Shown here: piece by piece, positions 1-13,814 of the stretch | Layout: every line of letters begins with the position of its first letter | How positions within the stretch are numbered: position 1 is the stretch's first letter | Source: Xanthoparmelia taractica | Taxonomy: Eukaryota; Ascomycota; Lecanoromycetes; Lecanorales; Parmeliaceae | Assembly: GCA_033085395.1 (NCBI GenBank) | Contig: JANQBS010000047.1 | Span: 124,001-188,000, forward strand | Direction of reading: 5' to 3' | Length of the DNA stretch: 64,000 nt | Notes under the pieces: generated by a model | The model's database searches: none | The model's input: only the letters and a program-made list of their open reading frames with translations | What the model was told of the DNA's origin: nothing | Made by a program: the position numbers and the translations under genes

Positions 1-321
1 AGAGTGCAATGGGCTGCTGGTCACTATGACAGCGATCCCTCTGACATTCCCAGATGAGTTTAGGGCTAAGGCTATGTGATTGGCCATAAGACCCTTTACG
101 CGGGCGGACCCCACTTTAGCCCTAACTCTCTATCAGCGATATACCTTAATTCCGGCAGATCGCGAGCCAGTCGCGTCTTCCCAAGATTCAATACCCCAGC
201 TATTACCACCACCAGAATCACTTACTCAAACCTCATTCATCGTCCTACGATCTCATGAATTAAAGAGCTTCAGTATCATCGAACCCCTTCTGTGTCAATC
301 CATCGGCTCATCAGACTCAAC
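1..321. other. left-edge spacer upstream of the J-protein gene
   Basis: I see no convincing coding exon or RNA gene here. The last part should be the promoter and leader of the J-protein gene that starts at 322. Confidence 0.5.
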
Positions 322-1411
322 ATGGAGGAACCGTCAGACCCTCCAACGGATATCAATCCATACGAAGTCCTCGAGATCAAAACCACTGCCACGTCCAGCG
401 ATATCAAGTCAGCATACAAAAAGCTAGCTTTACGATATCATCCTGGTATGCTCAGATAGAACAGGCATAAGGTTTAACACTGATAAGTGCTCAGACAAAG
501 CTCATCTCGATGCCAAAGACACTGCCCACACCAAATTCCAAGAAATTGCCTTCGCATACGCCATTCTCTCCGACGAGAGACGGCGCAAGCGCTACGATAA
601 TACGGGAAATACTTCAGAGTCTCTTGACCTGGAAGATGACGACTTCAATTGGACTGATTTCTTCCGGGCACAGTGGGCGGATACTGTTACGTCGACTACT
701 ATAGGCAGCTTCAAAGATAAATACCAGGGCTCGGATGAAGAGAGACGTGATGTCCTGGCTTCTTATACGCAAGCGCAGGGCAAGCTCAATATTGTTTTCA
801 GTCAGGTCATGCTCAGCAACCCTCTCCATGACGAAGACCGCTTTCGAGGGTACATTGACCACGCGATTCAGGACGGTGAAGTTCAGGCGTACGATGCGTA
901 CACTAAAGAAACCCAAAAGCAAAGAGATCAACGACAGACCAGGGCGAAGAGAGATGGGAAGGAGGCCGAAGAATACGCGAAGAAGCTCGGGAAGTACGAC
1001 ACAATTTTCGGCGACCGTGCTGGCAAATCGAATCAGAAGGGTTCGAAGAAGGACGAAGGCCCAGATCTGGCGGAATTGATACAGCAGAGACAGAAAGGCA
1101 GAGCAGACACATTTCTGGATGACCTTGAAGCCAGATACGCGGCACCAAAGAAGAGTACTGCAAAGAGCCAGAAGGGGAAGAAGAGGAAGGCTGAGGAACC
1201 TCCTGAAGAGCTTTTCCAGAGAAACCGACAGAAGAAGCGAAAGGCAGCGGAACCCGAAACTTATGACGAGGATGAAGAGGAGATAGACCTGGAGAATGAT
1301 ATTCCTGTCTCTGAGGACGAGGATGACGGTGATGTGAAGCCGGCCAAGACGAAGAAGAAGGCCGTGAGAGGGGCAAAGGGAAGAAAGAAAGGTACTGCTC
1401 AAAAGAAGTAG
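322..1411 (+). CDS. DNAJC9-like J-domain protein
   Basis: Model: join(322..445,495..1411), 346 aa, with a 49-nt intron 446-494. The intron splits the Asp codon of the HPD signature; after splicing HPD lies at about residues 40-42 inside an N-terminal J domain (about 13-80, ending near ERRRKRYDNTG). A helical region follows, with a KYQGSDEE segment and an I-D-x-A-I-x-x-G-E-V element that resemble the histone-binding middle of DNAJC9-type chaperones. The C-terminus is an acidic/lysine-rich tail, probably nuclear (KKRKAAEPE, DEDEEEIDLE, KKKAVRGAKGRKK). Role by family: J-domain co-chaperone stimulating Hsp70, likely in histone or nuclear protein handling. There is no zinc finger or CTD, so it is not a type I/II DnaJ. 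The start is the first ATG of the frame; an ATG-free frame precedes it. Confidence 0.87.
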
Positions 1412-2229
1412 CACGAAGGCCCAATGATGGGCGGAGGAAAGCTTGAAAACTCGACTATTGGATAAGCAACAGTCAGGATTATCTTTCCGGTATGAGACAA
1501 TCACAATATACCTTCTGAGGGTCGACCATGAGGTACTTTCGACCCTCACTATTGGGCTTTCTAGTGCTCGATGCGCATGATTAATAGGAGACTCAGCGGT
1601 ATTCAAGGAACTCTTGACCATTCAGAGCATCTTCTCAAGACCGTTTACAGCATCCATGAAGAATGGAGTTCGGTCTAGACAGAATGAGACCGAGAGACCA
1701 ACTGAAAGTCACATAGAATCCCAAGTTTTAAATGATTAATAGACTAAAGCTGAGTCAAAAGGATCATGCTTCCAATCAATTTTCCGTTCTCCGTGATCTG
1801 GAAATAATGTAGGATTGAATGAAGGTATTGCCTCCAGCTTTTAATGCTGCTTTCCATGTTCGCTGCGTGGCTGCCTGCGGCAAGTGCTGCAGCCTCAGCC
1901 CTACCGTATTGAAATAGTAGGTCTACCTTAGTGCGGAATTCTTTAGCGCAATTCCACCTCTCCTCCAAATCGCAATATAAAGCGCGTCCTCATCCCCCCT
2001 CTATCCAAGCTTCAAGTCTCTCTTTTCCCCCCACTAGCTCTCACGAACAACACGATACAGCCTCAAGTGGGTACTGGACCATTTTAATGCTGAAAATATC
2101 ACGCCTGTTCGCGCGTTGATGACTTCTCCACACCTTTAATGTTTCAACACCTTCACTTCGAATCTTGACCACCTCAACCTTCGTGAAAGCACCCACAGCT
2201 GTCATACATCCTTGCCATAACAAGTTACG
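1412..2229. promoter_or_regulatory. spacer holding the J-protein 3' end and the NUP98/96 promoter
   Basis: No conserved coding signal was seen on either strand; the short minus-strand frames are antisense to the J-protein tail. The pyrimidine-rich stretch around 1985-2040 followed by ATG at 2230 looks like an ordinary promoter and leader. Confidence 0.45.
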
Positions 2230-5200
2230 ATGTCATTCTCCGGATTTGGACAGAACAACAATCAGCAGCAACAGAGCAGCGGTTTTGGAGGCTTTGGCTC
2301 AAACAATAATACTACAGGCACTGGTAGGTCATTTCTCTGTCTCCCTGTTCCAACCCTGAGACTGGTCCACGCGCTTTCATCGGCGCCCACCGGTAACATC
2401 GAAGCGCTCCGAGAACAACACCGTCTGACTCCCCCATCTCGTGGCATCTAGGCTTTGGTCAACCACAGAACAGCGGCTTCGGAACTGGCAGCGGGTCAAC
2501 ACTCTTTGGTAGCAACAGTACGAACTCCGGCGGTGGCTTCGGATCAGGTACGTCCATGACTCAGGCTATCCCAGATCGGCCTTCGAATGCTACTGTCTTC
2601 GCGCGATTCTACAAAGTGGATTTTGCCAGGAGTAGCAATTCTTCCAAGACTCTTCGCCCTTGCTAGAATCACCATCATATGATCTACACAGCCTTGAATA
2701 AAAGAAAAGATAGGATTTCACTTACGTTCCGGCTTGTTTGTTCAAAAGCGAGAAGTTCCATCAATTGCAGAACCCGTGCCGGACACCAAGCTGACGGGGA
2801 CTTCTGTTACAGGTACAGGAGGATTTGGAGTGGGCACAACTAACAACGCTCCATTTGGTCAAAATCGGCCAGCCTTTGGCGCCTCAACAACTTCAAGCGG
2901 GGGCGGCCTTTTTGGCGGTGGTACAGCTACCGCAGGAACTACTAGCGGATTTGGTGGATTTGGTAGCTCTACCAACAATAATAACAATACTTCTGCTGGA
3001 GGCTTGTTCGGTTCAGCACAAAAACCTGCCTTTGGAGTTGGGAATACCGTAGGAGGCCTGTTCGGCGGTGGTAATACGGGAGGAGGGTTCGGTTCGGCCA
3101 ATAATCAGCAGCAAACCAGTGCATTCGGAGCCCCAATAAGTTCGGCCCTTGGCACAAACAATGCTGAATGTCAGGGTACCGGCAGTACGCCGTTCTCGGC
3201 GTACACTGAGAAAGAGGGTACTGGCAACACGACCAATCATTTTCAAAGCATCAGCTTTATGGCGCCGTATAAAAACTTCTCCTTCGAGGTTAGTATCTTC
3301 GCCGTATCGTGCAAGAGGCAGAATTGACCATTCGCAGGAGCTTCGTCTAGCGGATTACAACCAGGGAAGGCGCTTTGGTAATGCCAGTGGCCAGCCTGCA
3401 GCATTCGGGCAGACCAATTTCGGAGGATTTGGACAATCACAAAATACGACAGGTGGCTTTGGCCAACCCGCTAATAATACAGGAGGCGGACTCTTCGGTC
3501 AACCTGCTACGACATCGTCTTCGCCTTTCGGTACCGCTCAGCCAGCCCAATCCGGCTTTGGTACCGGTAATACTGCCGGCGGCCTCTTTGGCCCAAAACC
3601 TGCAACAAGTGTCGGTCTGTTTGGACAAGGCAACGCTGCTTCGTCTTCCCAGCAAAGTGGGGGCATTTTCGGTACTACTGGAGGAACAACTGGCGGCTTT
3701 GGTTCAGGAACTGGCACGGGGTCCGGATTTGGCGGTGGGGCAGGTATATTTGGTGGCAACAACAACCAACAGCAGCAACAGTCGAAGCCTTTCTCATTTG
3801 GTGGGACAACTGCCACCGCTGGAGCGGGTTTCGGGACGGGCGGCACCGGGTTCGGCGCCAGCATCAATGCTACAAACAACACCGGCGGTGGCTTATTCGG
3901 CAACACTGGCCAGACCAACTCTCCCTTTGGGCAAACACAGCAGCAGCCAGCTCAACCAAACCCATTCGGCGGCTTTGGGGCTCAAAATCAGAATCAGACC
4001 AATAACCAGTCACCCTTCGGAGGTTTCGGTAATCAGCAGCAACAAGAGCAAAAGCCAGGCGGACTGTTTGGAAATCAGAACACGAATACCGCTGGGGGAG
4101 GTGGCATGTTTGGGAATCCGAACCAGAACAGTCAACAACAGGCCCCTGCAGGAGGTCTTTTTGGGAGTAATAGTCAGTCGACTGGGAGTTCGCTCTTCGC
4201 GCCCAAGCCAGCTACAACGGGTAGTAGCCTTTTCGGGACGGCCAATACAGGCAATTCAAACCAGGGCGGTAGCCTTTTCCCGGGCTTTGGCAACAACAAT
4301 AACAATGCCAACCAGAACCAGCAGAATCAATCTGGCGGCTTATTCGGCAACAACAATAATCAACAGCAAAAGCCGGGAAGTTTGTTTGGCAACCCTACAG
4401 GGAGCACAGGTGGTGGCTTATTTGGCAACTTGAACAACAACATCCAACCAACCACGGGTGGCGGCCTTTTTGGCTCAAACAATCAACAGCAGCAGCCGCA
4501 AGGCGGAAGTCTCTTCGGCAATATCAACAGCAATAACCAGGGCTCGAGTATTTTTGGCAATGGACAGCAACAGCAACAGCAGCCCAACGCTCTAGCGCCT
4601 CCTCCAGTCTTCAATGCATCTTTGGTGGATCCCAACAATGCTTACGGTAGCCCTTCAATATATTCAGGTCTACCACCGCCGCCGGTGTCGGTAGGTCCAA
4701 TTGCTACTCCAATTAACATCAAGCAGAAGTTGAAGAAGAGTGCTGTTTTACCCCACTACAAGATGGCTCCGAACGCAGCCTCACGGCTTGTCACTCCCCA
4801 GAAGCGCGGTTTCGGCTTTTCTTATTCGACCTACGGGACCCCCGGCAGTGCCACAAGCAATGCAAGTACGCCTGGCGGCCTCAGCAGCAGTTTGATGTTT
4901 GGTGGCGTTGGCCGAGGTCTCGGCAAGAGCCTGTCCACTAGCAACCTTCGGCGAAATTTCGACAGCGATTCAGAGAGCATTCTTACGCCGGGGGCGTTTT
5001 CTGCTGGAAGCTCTCGGTATGGTGGCGCAGGGAGCCTGAAGAGACTGACTATTGATCGTAGCCTACGTACACCAGATCTTTTTGGTGACAAAGGTGCTCT
5101 TCCGGCTTTGCCAAGTCCAGAAAAGAGCGATCAGTCGAAACAGCCTGGCATCTTGAAGAAGAAAGTCAGCTTCGATGCTAGCACTGTTGGTGGCAATGGA

Positions 5201-8200
5201 GAGAACTTGAATGCTGCTCAGGTCAACGGTGCTAACGGTGTCAACGGCGTAGATGTAACCGGGTCTGCTACTCCCAGCGCCGAAGAACAAGGCTTCCTCC
5301 GGACACCCTCGCGAGGACAAGGTAGATCTTCAGGAGCAAAGCCAAATGGAGTCGCACAGCAGCCTGAGATGGAACAGGTGAGAGGCAATGAGCTTGCGAT
5401 TGTCCACGAAGATGAGTCTCCAGAGTCCTCGAGCACTTCCAATGCACAAGCGCCTTTCCAAATGCCCCAAGATGATCAGCAACCAGGACCTTATTGGATG
5501 AAACCATCGGAAGATGAATTACAAAAATTGCCCAAGGACCAACGGAAGCATGTTGAAAACTTCAGCGTTGGTCGCGAGGGCTGCGGTTGGGTTGAATTTA
5601 ATGCGCCTGTCGATCTCTCACTCAGCGATCTGAAAGACATCTACGGCAATATTGTACTCATTGAGCTTCGTTCACTTACTGTCTATCCGGATCAAACGAA
5701 GAAGCCAGCAGTAGGGAAGGGGCTGAACGTGCCATCTACCATATATCTGGCAAATTCTTGGCCTAGACAAAAGGATAGGAAGACCCTGCTGCCTGAGAAA
5801 AGTGGCCCACGTTTCAACAAGCATGTCGATCGGCTCCGCAAGGTTGGTGGCACAGAGTTCGTGAGATACGAGAAAGACACTGGCATTTGGGTATTCAGGG
5901 TGCCGCATTTCACAACATACGGTTTTGACTACGAGGAGGAGGACGCCAGCGAGGGAGAGAGCTTGCAAACAAGCATGCTAAGCGAACTCCCAGGAACTCC
6001 AACGCCAGTGTCACGGCCGATGAAGAACGCTCGTACACCAACAGCAACTAATTCCACACAACGCTCTTTGTCTTCCGCCCATGAGTCCTCCGGTATCAAT
6101 TCAAGTCCAGAAGATACTTTCGAGTTCCGGAAAAAGAAGCTCTTGCCGGGTGCGTTTGAGGACCAGGAGCTTTCTGACAACGAGCATGATGAGATGGAAA
6201 AAGTTCCCAATGACGAGTCTTTTTTAGATGAACGCTTGGCCGCCTCGCCTTCTGATAGTGGTGATGACGAGCCAAGCGAAATTCAGCATGTGAAAGGTGA
6301 AATTGAAGATCGGACGCTTGCGGTTCGTGACGAGGACCAGGACATGGAGATAGAGATGGCCGGAGCGTTTCCCTCACCAGGTCTTGATGAGACACCGTCC
6401 AAATCGCTTCTACAGCTCGGCTATGGTACGCCAGGAAAGGGAACTTTCAAAGTGGGCGGTGACTGGGCCGAAGAACTACAACGCACTATCAGTCCAAGGA
6501 AACAGGATCGACAAGCACTCCGGGAGACTCAAGCCAACGTCTTGAAGGATCGTGATCTGAACGAGCAAAAGACGCCAAATGACACTCCGAGCGGGAAAGG
6601 GACAGGATCCAAATTGGTAACATCAATCGATTTGATGAATTCCTTGTTTGGGCAGGACCAAGCGCGGAGGAATGGGCGGAATGCCAAGCAAACTATGAAA
6701 GGGAAAGGTGTTAAGGTCTGAAATCCTACTCCATCTTGTTAGCAACCTTGTGGGCGTTTCTTTTAATATGATTTCCAAGAGAGGACAGATTGACTATGGG
6801 TGGTTTTTCGTTCTTCAATGTATGTAGCAGAAATGGAAAGAAATCAAAGCTGAGGTTTCGTTGCATCTAGTGGCCATATTCTAAGCAATCAAACACCAAC
6901 GATGACGCTATGAAGAACATGACACCGGAACAGCAAGAAATGGAAAGGGAATGGCACGACTCTTATAAGCCAGCTTGGGGCCCTGGGGAGACCTTACTGT
7001 ACGCGATACCTGGCAAAGTCGGTAGCTCCGGCAACAAATCTACACAAACCGACTCAATCTTGGAAAAGCAGAAAGGTACCATTGTATCTGAAGGGAGGGA
7101 CATCCGCTTTGCTAAATTTGTGCGGTCTCCGAATGTAAGCGCGCGTTGTTCTACTCAACACCATCAATGCTTATCAAACGCTTAGCTTGCCCCGTCAACT
7201 CTACGACAACAAGAAGCTCGCACCAACTTCGCCCTTGACCGCGGAGTGCCGATGGCAAATTTTCAGCAGACCTCGTTCAAGAGCATTGCGTCACGAATCG
7301 AGCCGCCTTCCCAGTACGAGCAATCCGTTTGGGAGCTAGCGTCTATTCTCTTTGATGACCAGAATTCCGAAATTTACGGTGTGCCCGCAGCTCATAAAGC
7401 CAGCTACGACCATCGCATCCGCAAAGACCGTTTGACCCTCTTCTGGAAGCGGCAATGCCAGGAAACGGCGATCAAGGCCGTCAGTGCAGCACCAAATGCC
7501 GAAGAGCGCGCCATCGCTCACCTCTCAGCAAACAACGTTGTGGAAGCTTGTGACGCGCTCGTACAAGGCAAGGATTTTCGGCTAGCCACACTCGTTGCCC
7601 AAATAGGCGGTGATCAAATCATGCGCGATGATGTGACTGGTCAGATTGCGAAGTGGAGGGAGCTCAATGTGTTATCCGAAACCACCGAGCCCATACGCGC
7701 CTTGTACTCATTGCTTGCTGGTGATACCTGTGTCTGCGAGGGAAAAAAGGGCCCGACTGAGGACAGGGCAAAAACGTTCGTAATCAGTGAACGATTCAAC
7801 CTGGACTGGAAGCGAGCATTCGGACTGAGGCTGTTTTACGCCATCCTTGCTGAAGATACCATCGAAGATGCCGTCGTGAAATTCGAACACGACCTTCAAT
7901 CCGACGAAGGAAGGAAGCCAGTCCCTTGGTTCGTTGATAGAGGATCAGACGCTCCGTGGCACGATCCTAAGGCTGCCCAACGCGAGGATGTGCTTTGGGG
8001 TCTGCTCAAAATCTATGCCGCCTCCAAATCTGCGCTTCCCACCAGCTCCCTCGCAGGAATTTTGGCTCCTGAAAACGTCACTGGCAACCCAGTCGACGCT
8101 CGTCTTTCCTTCCAGCTGTATCACGCCATCACCGCACGCTTTCCTGCCTTATCTGACCCATCGAAAGCCGACTATCTTGCCCAGACTTTTGCTGCTCAGC

Positions 8201-8964
8201 TAGACTCAGCCGGCGAATGGTATTGGGCTCTCTTCTCTCTCCTCCACCTCTCCTCCTACCGTCAACGTCACTTGGCAATACAGTCACTCCTCGTCCAACA
8301 TGCTCAAGCCATTCCAGATGATACCAAGACTGAGCTCTTCCAAACCTTGACAGAATTGTGCAAGATACCGGTGGCCTGGATATGGGAGGCTAAAGCGCTG
8401 TACGCACGAAGTGTCCTGCAAGACCATCTCCAAGAGGTCGATTTCCTGGTCAAAGCACGGGACCGGAAAGAGGCACACGATGTATTTAGAAGAGAGGTGG
8501 GCCCGTCGGCTGTGGTTGAGCAAGACTGGGATACGTTGCAGAGTGTGCTCGACAACTTGAAAGATTGCAAGGAGCAGATTGCGGAGTGGGGAATGGGTGG
8601 CCAGGTTTACGACGACTATCTGAGCTTGATGAAAGGGATCAAGCGAGACGAAAAGGGAGAGTTGTTATCAAGGCTTCTGGAGGCGCTGCCCATGATGATG
8701 CGGGGTGGAAAGCGAGAATTGAAGGAGACGGTTGCCGTGCAGGAAATCAGTGGATTGGTCGGCAAAGAGGTGCTAGCTATGAGGGAGAAGGTTAGTCGAT
8801 CTCAGTTTTCTGCCGCAGCTGAATAGGCAATGCTGATGTATTGATGCTAGGGTATGGAAGGTGCCAGAGTCTTGCAGCTACCGCTCACCGACGACGCGTA
8901 CCTCAAGCACACGATGAACCTGAGCTTACAATACTATAAAGCTGTAATGACGGGTGGAGAATGA
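2230..8964 (+). CDS. NUP145: NUP98-NUP96 (Nup145) nucleoporin precursor
   Basis: Model: join(2230..2323,2452..2547,2813..3288,3338..6715,6871..7134,7186..8790,8851..8964), about 2008 aa. It encodes the polyprotein that autocleaves into Nup98 (FG nucleoporin of the pore channel) and Nup96/Nup145C (Y-complex scaffold). In order: FG/GLFG repeats interrupted at about residues 185-240 by a GLEBS-like Gle2/Rae1-binding segment; FG repeats to about residue 640; the autoproteolytic domain ending at HFTTYGFD, with cleavage expected between F1080 and T1081; an acidic linker; then the helical Nup96 domain from about 6900. The acceptor of the fifth intron is ambiguous (6870, 6885 and 6915 all keep phase 0 after donor 6716). 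The last intron, 8791-8850, restores the conserved tail ending VMTGGE. Intron 2 is 265 nt, long for this window. Confidence 0.93.
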
Positions 8965-9415
8965 GCATAACGGAGAAGGATATGGCTTGATTGAGCAGAA
9001 GTACTGGCCTCTAAGACGGAGGCTATTCGATTCACTTTGGCAGCTGGCGGCAGCCATCTGGTTGTCCTGTCTTCTTGTCGACGATCACATTCCTCAGCAA
9101 GTGAATAGCTGAGCGTGTTACTTTTCTGCATAGCATAGCGATCAAAGGCTGCTTACATCGAAAGCTGTACTCCGCATGCCTTTACTCGCCTGGGTCGCAA
9201 AGAGTGCTACACAACTGTACCCCAGTAAGAAGTACATAGACACGATAGATACTCGTAGGAACGCTAAGATAAGGTAGGCTGGAACTGCAACTCTGATTGC
9301 TAGCCGAGGAAACTTAGCCGAGTCATGCTTGCTTGCCGCAACACTCACCAAACCGCTCATCTCTCCCAATTCTGCAGAATGGATAGTCGTTGAGGCTGAT
9401 CCACTTACCCACGCC
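8965..9415. other. spacer upstream of the SNF2 gene
   Basis: The frame of the SNF2 gene is open back to 9278 without an ATG, so an upstream coding exon could lie here. Otherwise nothing is recognisable. Confidence 0.4.
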
Positions 9416-12400
9416 ATGTGCGCTGCTGGTAACGGCGCCCCACGATCGGCGCTGAAGATAGGGTTGTCAGACGACTACGCAGCGTCATCCCCGGTACCCT
9501 TTTCTAACAAATCAAGTACTCGCATTGCCTTTTGGTGCTGACTTGACTTCCATCAGGCCTGTGAAAGTGCACAAGCAAGCCTCGACGATCTCAATCCCGA
9601 GGGATCTAGCCAATCAAGCGCCACGACTCCAGACCTGAAGCCCCAAATAACCACTGGCTCAAACAAGCGCAATGTCGTCCTTTATCCTCTGGAGCTGGCA
9701 GCTCGATCGAACCCGACTACAGCCAGAGATAGCGAGAAAGAGTTTCTGGAAGATCTAGGAAACTATGTCGCTTTGGGTAGTTTGACGTTACGACCTAGCA
9801 TTGGCGGCGGAGCATATCTTCACCAGACACGCTGGAGAGAGTCGAGCGATACCTGGTTGGCTCTCCACGAATATTGTGATCTCAAAGATGAACACCCAGC
9901 TTTGTTCGCACGATATCTTGCCAACGCCAATTGGGTTCGGGTTTTTGCTCGGAAACATCAACGGAACGAAGATCTAGCTACTATAAGGGTTTATGTTTTA
10001 CCTGATGACGTTGGGAGACGTTATGTCAACAGGGATCATGGCCACCTTCGAAGTTACTTGATGAAGTTGTTGGACGGCCTTGACAGGTCGCCTTTATCTT
10101 GGGAAGGGCGGAACCAGATTGAAAACGGCCTCGAAAATTATAATGGAGAGTCAAGCAACAACGACTCACTGTTCTACCTCTTCAACACAATACCCTCTCC
10201 AGCTGCACGCCCTCCCTCCGTGTCATGTCCCATATCTAATGAAGCCATACAGTCTGTTTTCGGGTGCGATGAGCTGCACGGTCTGCGGACAAAACTCTAT
10301 CCATATCAGAGGCGTACAGTCGCATCGATGATAAAGAGAGAGGTCCAGCCCGAAAGAGCATTAGATCCGAGATTTCAGTCATTAGAAGGACCTACTGGAC
10401 AGCATTTCTACTATGACAGAGAGACAGGAATGTTACTCCGCGACCAAAGGACGTACGAGGAGGCGCGTGGCGGGATCTTGGGCGAGTCAATGGGTCTCGG
10501 CAAGACACTGATCTGTTTAGCCACCATAAGTGCTACCAAGGGTCATTGGTATGTACACAGATCTGTCTCGTAATTCAGATTTGGACCGATGCTCCGACGG
10601 CGCATTGGTCTCTGTACTCAATCAATTCTTGTTTCTCCATTAGCTGCCTAAACCGAGCTCCACTGACATCAATATCTGTGTAGGCCGGAGATACCCCCTG
10701 AACACTCACTTGGGCTACTCCCGGTGCGGTCGGAGGTTGGATCACTTATGCAGATGGCCGCTGCCGCTGTTGGCCGTGCTCAGGTACCTTGGAGGGCTAT
10801 TTTCCATGATTTGTCCCGCGAAGGCGAAGATCACAAAAACTGTCTTGCTGCCTTAGAAGATAATGTTTGCTTCTATGAAATCTCCCCGCCAGTCACTAGG
10901 CGCAGTCACCGTCCATCACAGGTCCAGAAAGGCAAGACAATACGGCTGACAACGGCTACTTTGATCATAGTTCCTCAGAATCTCCTGAGTCAATGGAAGG
11001 ACGAGATCAGCTTGCATGTCGAAGACCGGTTTCTTGAGGTCTTGTACCTCGATTCTGAGGCAATCCCAGTCCCGCCAGCAGCCAGGCTGATGAAGTACGA
11101 CATCATCCTCATGTCAAGACAGCGATTCGAGCGAGAAATGATCCCCAAAGGAACTGCAAAAGCCGGTTTCAAGTCCAGATTCAAAGGTACGTACATTATG
11201 AGCAGCATCCCCTTGTTCTGGGCCTGTTCACGTGACAATGATCTCTCGGGACTGTCTAAATTTTCAGCCATCTGCCTTCAAGAAAGATAATTAACCCGAA
11301 ATGAAACTAGGTGGCTGTAGTTGCTCACTCGACGAAGACTGTCACTGTTCAACAGAAGAATACCAGTCGCCACTGATGGAGGTCCACTTTCTGCGAATCA
11401 TCATGGATGAAGGTCACGAATTTTCGTCTTCAGGGACAAAGAACAGCACCTATTGGGCATTGCAGAAGCTCTATGTGGATAGGAAATGGATTGTAAGCGG
11501 AACACCTGCAAGCGGTCTCCTAGGCGTTGAGGTTGGAACAGCTACCTTAGAGACCTCACACTCTACGGCTGATGATCATCGCTTGACTAACTCGAACCTA
11601 CTCGAAGCCCGAAGAAGCGAGTCTGCGCTGATGCAAGAACGCAAGGATCTTGAGAAACTGGGCATTATTGTGGCGGGTTTCCTGCAGATTAAGCCATGGG
11701 CAAACAGCAAGGAGCATGATTATGCCTCATGGTCCAAGTATATCATGCCTTACAGTGATGGACGAAGAAAAGTCAGGTCGTTGAAGACGTTACTGGACAG
11801 TCTCGTGGTGCGTCACCGCATTGAAGACATTGAAGCGGATATCCAGCTTCCACCACTGCATAATCGCGTCGTTTATCTGCAACCAAGCTGGCACGACAAG
11901 CTCAGCCTAAATCTCTTCATCATGACTTTGACTGCAAATGCAGTGACTTCTGAGCGTGTTGACGAAGACTACATGTTTCACGCAAAGAACCGACAAGCAC
12001 TTAATAAACTGATCAACAATTTGCGGCAATCCGGTTTCTACTGGACAAGCTTCACTCCAAGTGACATTGCCAAGACCATTAAGGTCTCGCAAGCATATCT
12101 CGAGGAGCAATCTGATCCTGATTCTGTCCGCAAAGAGGCTGATCGATTATTACTAAAGCACGCAATAGACATTGGAGACATTGCATTAGAATCTCCCTCA
12201 TGGAGGTCATTTGCTGATCTACATGAAATGGGCATCTTCGTTGAGCATTTCCCTGTGAATGCTCAAGATGCTTGGTCATTAGTACATCGAACTGGAGACG
12301 GCCCGCTGCTCATCGGAGCTACACAGCTTAGCAAAGCCCAGAGCTGGGTGAACACGCATCTTTATGTGAGCAATCCCTCACATGGTCTAGCGGGAGTAGG

Positions 12401-13814
12401 GGTTGCCACCATGCAAAAGCTTTGGCACGGGGTACAACAGCAAGCAGTGCAAATACTTCCAGATGATCAACTTGGTGAAGGGGATCTTGAGGCTAGAAGA
12501 AAGCCTCGGAAGAAGACTAGATCGGGACCCAATGGTGCACCGAGATTGACTGAGAAGCAGACTGTGTCGCGGGCAAAAGCTGGTCCGAGTCCTCGACAAC
12601 TTAAGGACACCCAGTCCCACGCAACGGATGTCAAGCCAACAGGCCTGAAGCCCGCTCTGAAGTCCGCACTCAAGTCTTCTCTCAAGTCTTCTCCAGCCGC
12701 AGAAACCGTTGACCCCTTTCCGTTTGACTCCCCTTTAGCAAAGAGTACAATCAGTGGTACAGCATCCGCCAAGCTGAGCTATCTGCTCGATAAAGTCGTC
12801 TCACTTCAGCAGGAGGAAAAGATCCTGATATTTTACGAAGGCGACCAGATTGCATACTACATAGCTCAGACCCTTGATCTTGTTGACGTTCCGTACCTGA
12901 TCTACACCAAAACACTTTCTCTTGCACGTCAGAACGCCTACATCAACACCTTTAACGCTACGGAGACCTTTCGCGTCCTCCTCATGAATGTGCATCAAGC
13001 AGCGCACGGTCTTCACATTGCCGCAGCCTCTCGTGTGTTTTTCGTGAATCCCGTCTGGCAACCTAATGTTGAAGCTCAGGCGATCAAACGTGCTCATCGT
13101 ATTGGACAAGTACGACCCGTCTACGTAGAAACACTTGTGCTGCAAGACACTTTGGAGGATCAAATGCTTCAGAGGAGGAAGGGCATGACCGCACAGGAGC
13201 ATCAAAAGGCCGAGAAGAGTCTACTGGACGACGATACAATGAGTACCATAATCAAAAATGCCCAGTTCATTCCGCTTGCCAAGGATCACCAACATAATAC
13301 CGACAAGCAAATAGCAAGATTGTCGGTGCCTCAACAATTGTTCGGACGAGTTGCCAAAAGTGGCGGGAATCTCGACGACCCGGATGCAGATCTGATCCTG
13401 GACTCACCATCACAGCCAAAGAACCAGAGTCGAGGGCGGCAGGTTGAAATTTTGGTGTCTGACTACGCCCCGGACATCAGAGAGTCGCCTCTGGGAGGAA
13501 GCTCAAAGCATTCGACTCTTCGGTTTGATGGAGAAAATGATTTGGCAGATAGCTCAGCGGTCCCCGGCCCGAGCCACAAACGCAACAGCGAGTCTGATCA
13601 TGCTCCGGAGCTGACTGGACCGCCATCTCCCAGAAGGAGGGCAGCGAACATTCCCGTTCGAGCCATTCTCAGCATGCCCCAGACCTCACAGCGTCGCACC
13701 CTCCCAGAAGAAGGGCACCCAATGTCACCTTCCACACTTGTGGCACCACGGAAAGTGACGTGCCAGCGGCAGCAGCCATTTCGGTGCCTCAGACCCAATC
13801 GACCGCTGGCGTGA
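9416..13814 (+). CDS. SNF2-family DNA-dependent ATPase/helicase
   Basis: Model: join(9416..9493,9557..10548,10684..11186,11311..13814), about 1358 aa. Helicase motifs seen: I, GESMGLGKT (about residue 334); Ia-like LIIVPQNLLSQW; II, DEGH (about 557) in place of DEAH; III, VSGTPASG; V/VI, QAIKRAHRIGQ (about 1114). This places it in the SNF2 superfamily, likely in chromatin or DNA-repair translocation in the nucleus. Just before motif II is a cysteine cluster, CSCSLDEDCHC, that could bind metal. The stretch between the two helicase lobes is long, and a lysine/serine-repetitive spacer (ALKSALKSSLKSS) precedes lobe 2. The start is uncertain: 9416 is the first in-frame ATG, but an upstream exon is possible. 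The C-terminal end is also uncertain, because another frame ending at 13909 looks protein-like (see findings). I cannot assign the subfamily. Confidence 0.82.

Noticed and set aside
614..1621. 335-codon minus-strand frame
   Set aside because: Antisense to the J-protein; Leu/Ser/Phe-rich composition reflects the Lys/Glu codons on the other strand.
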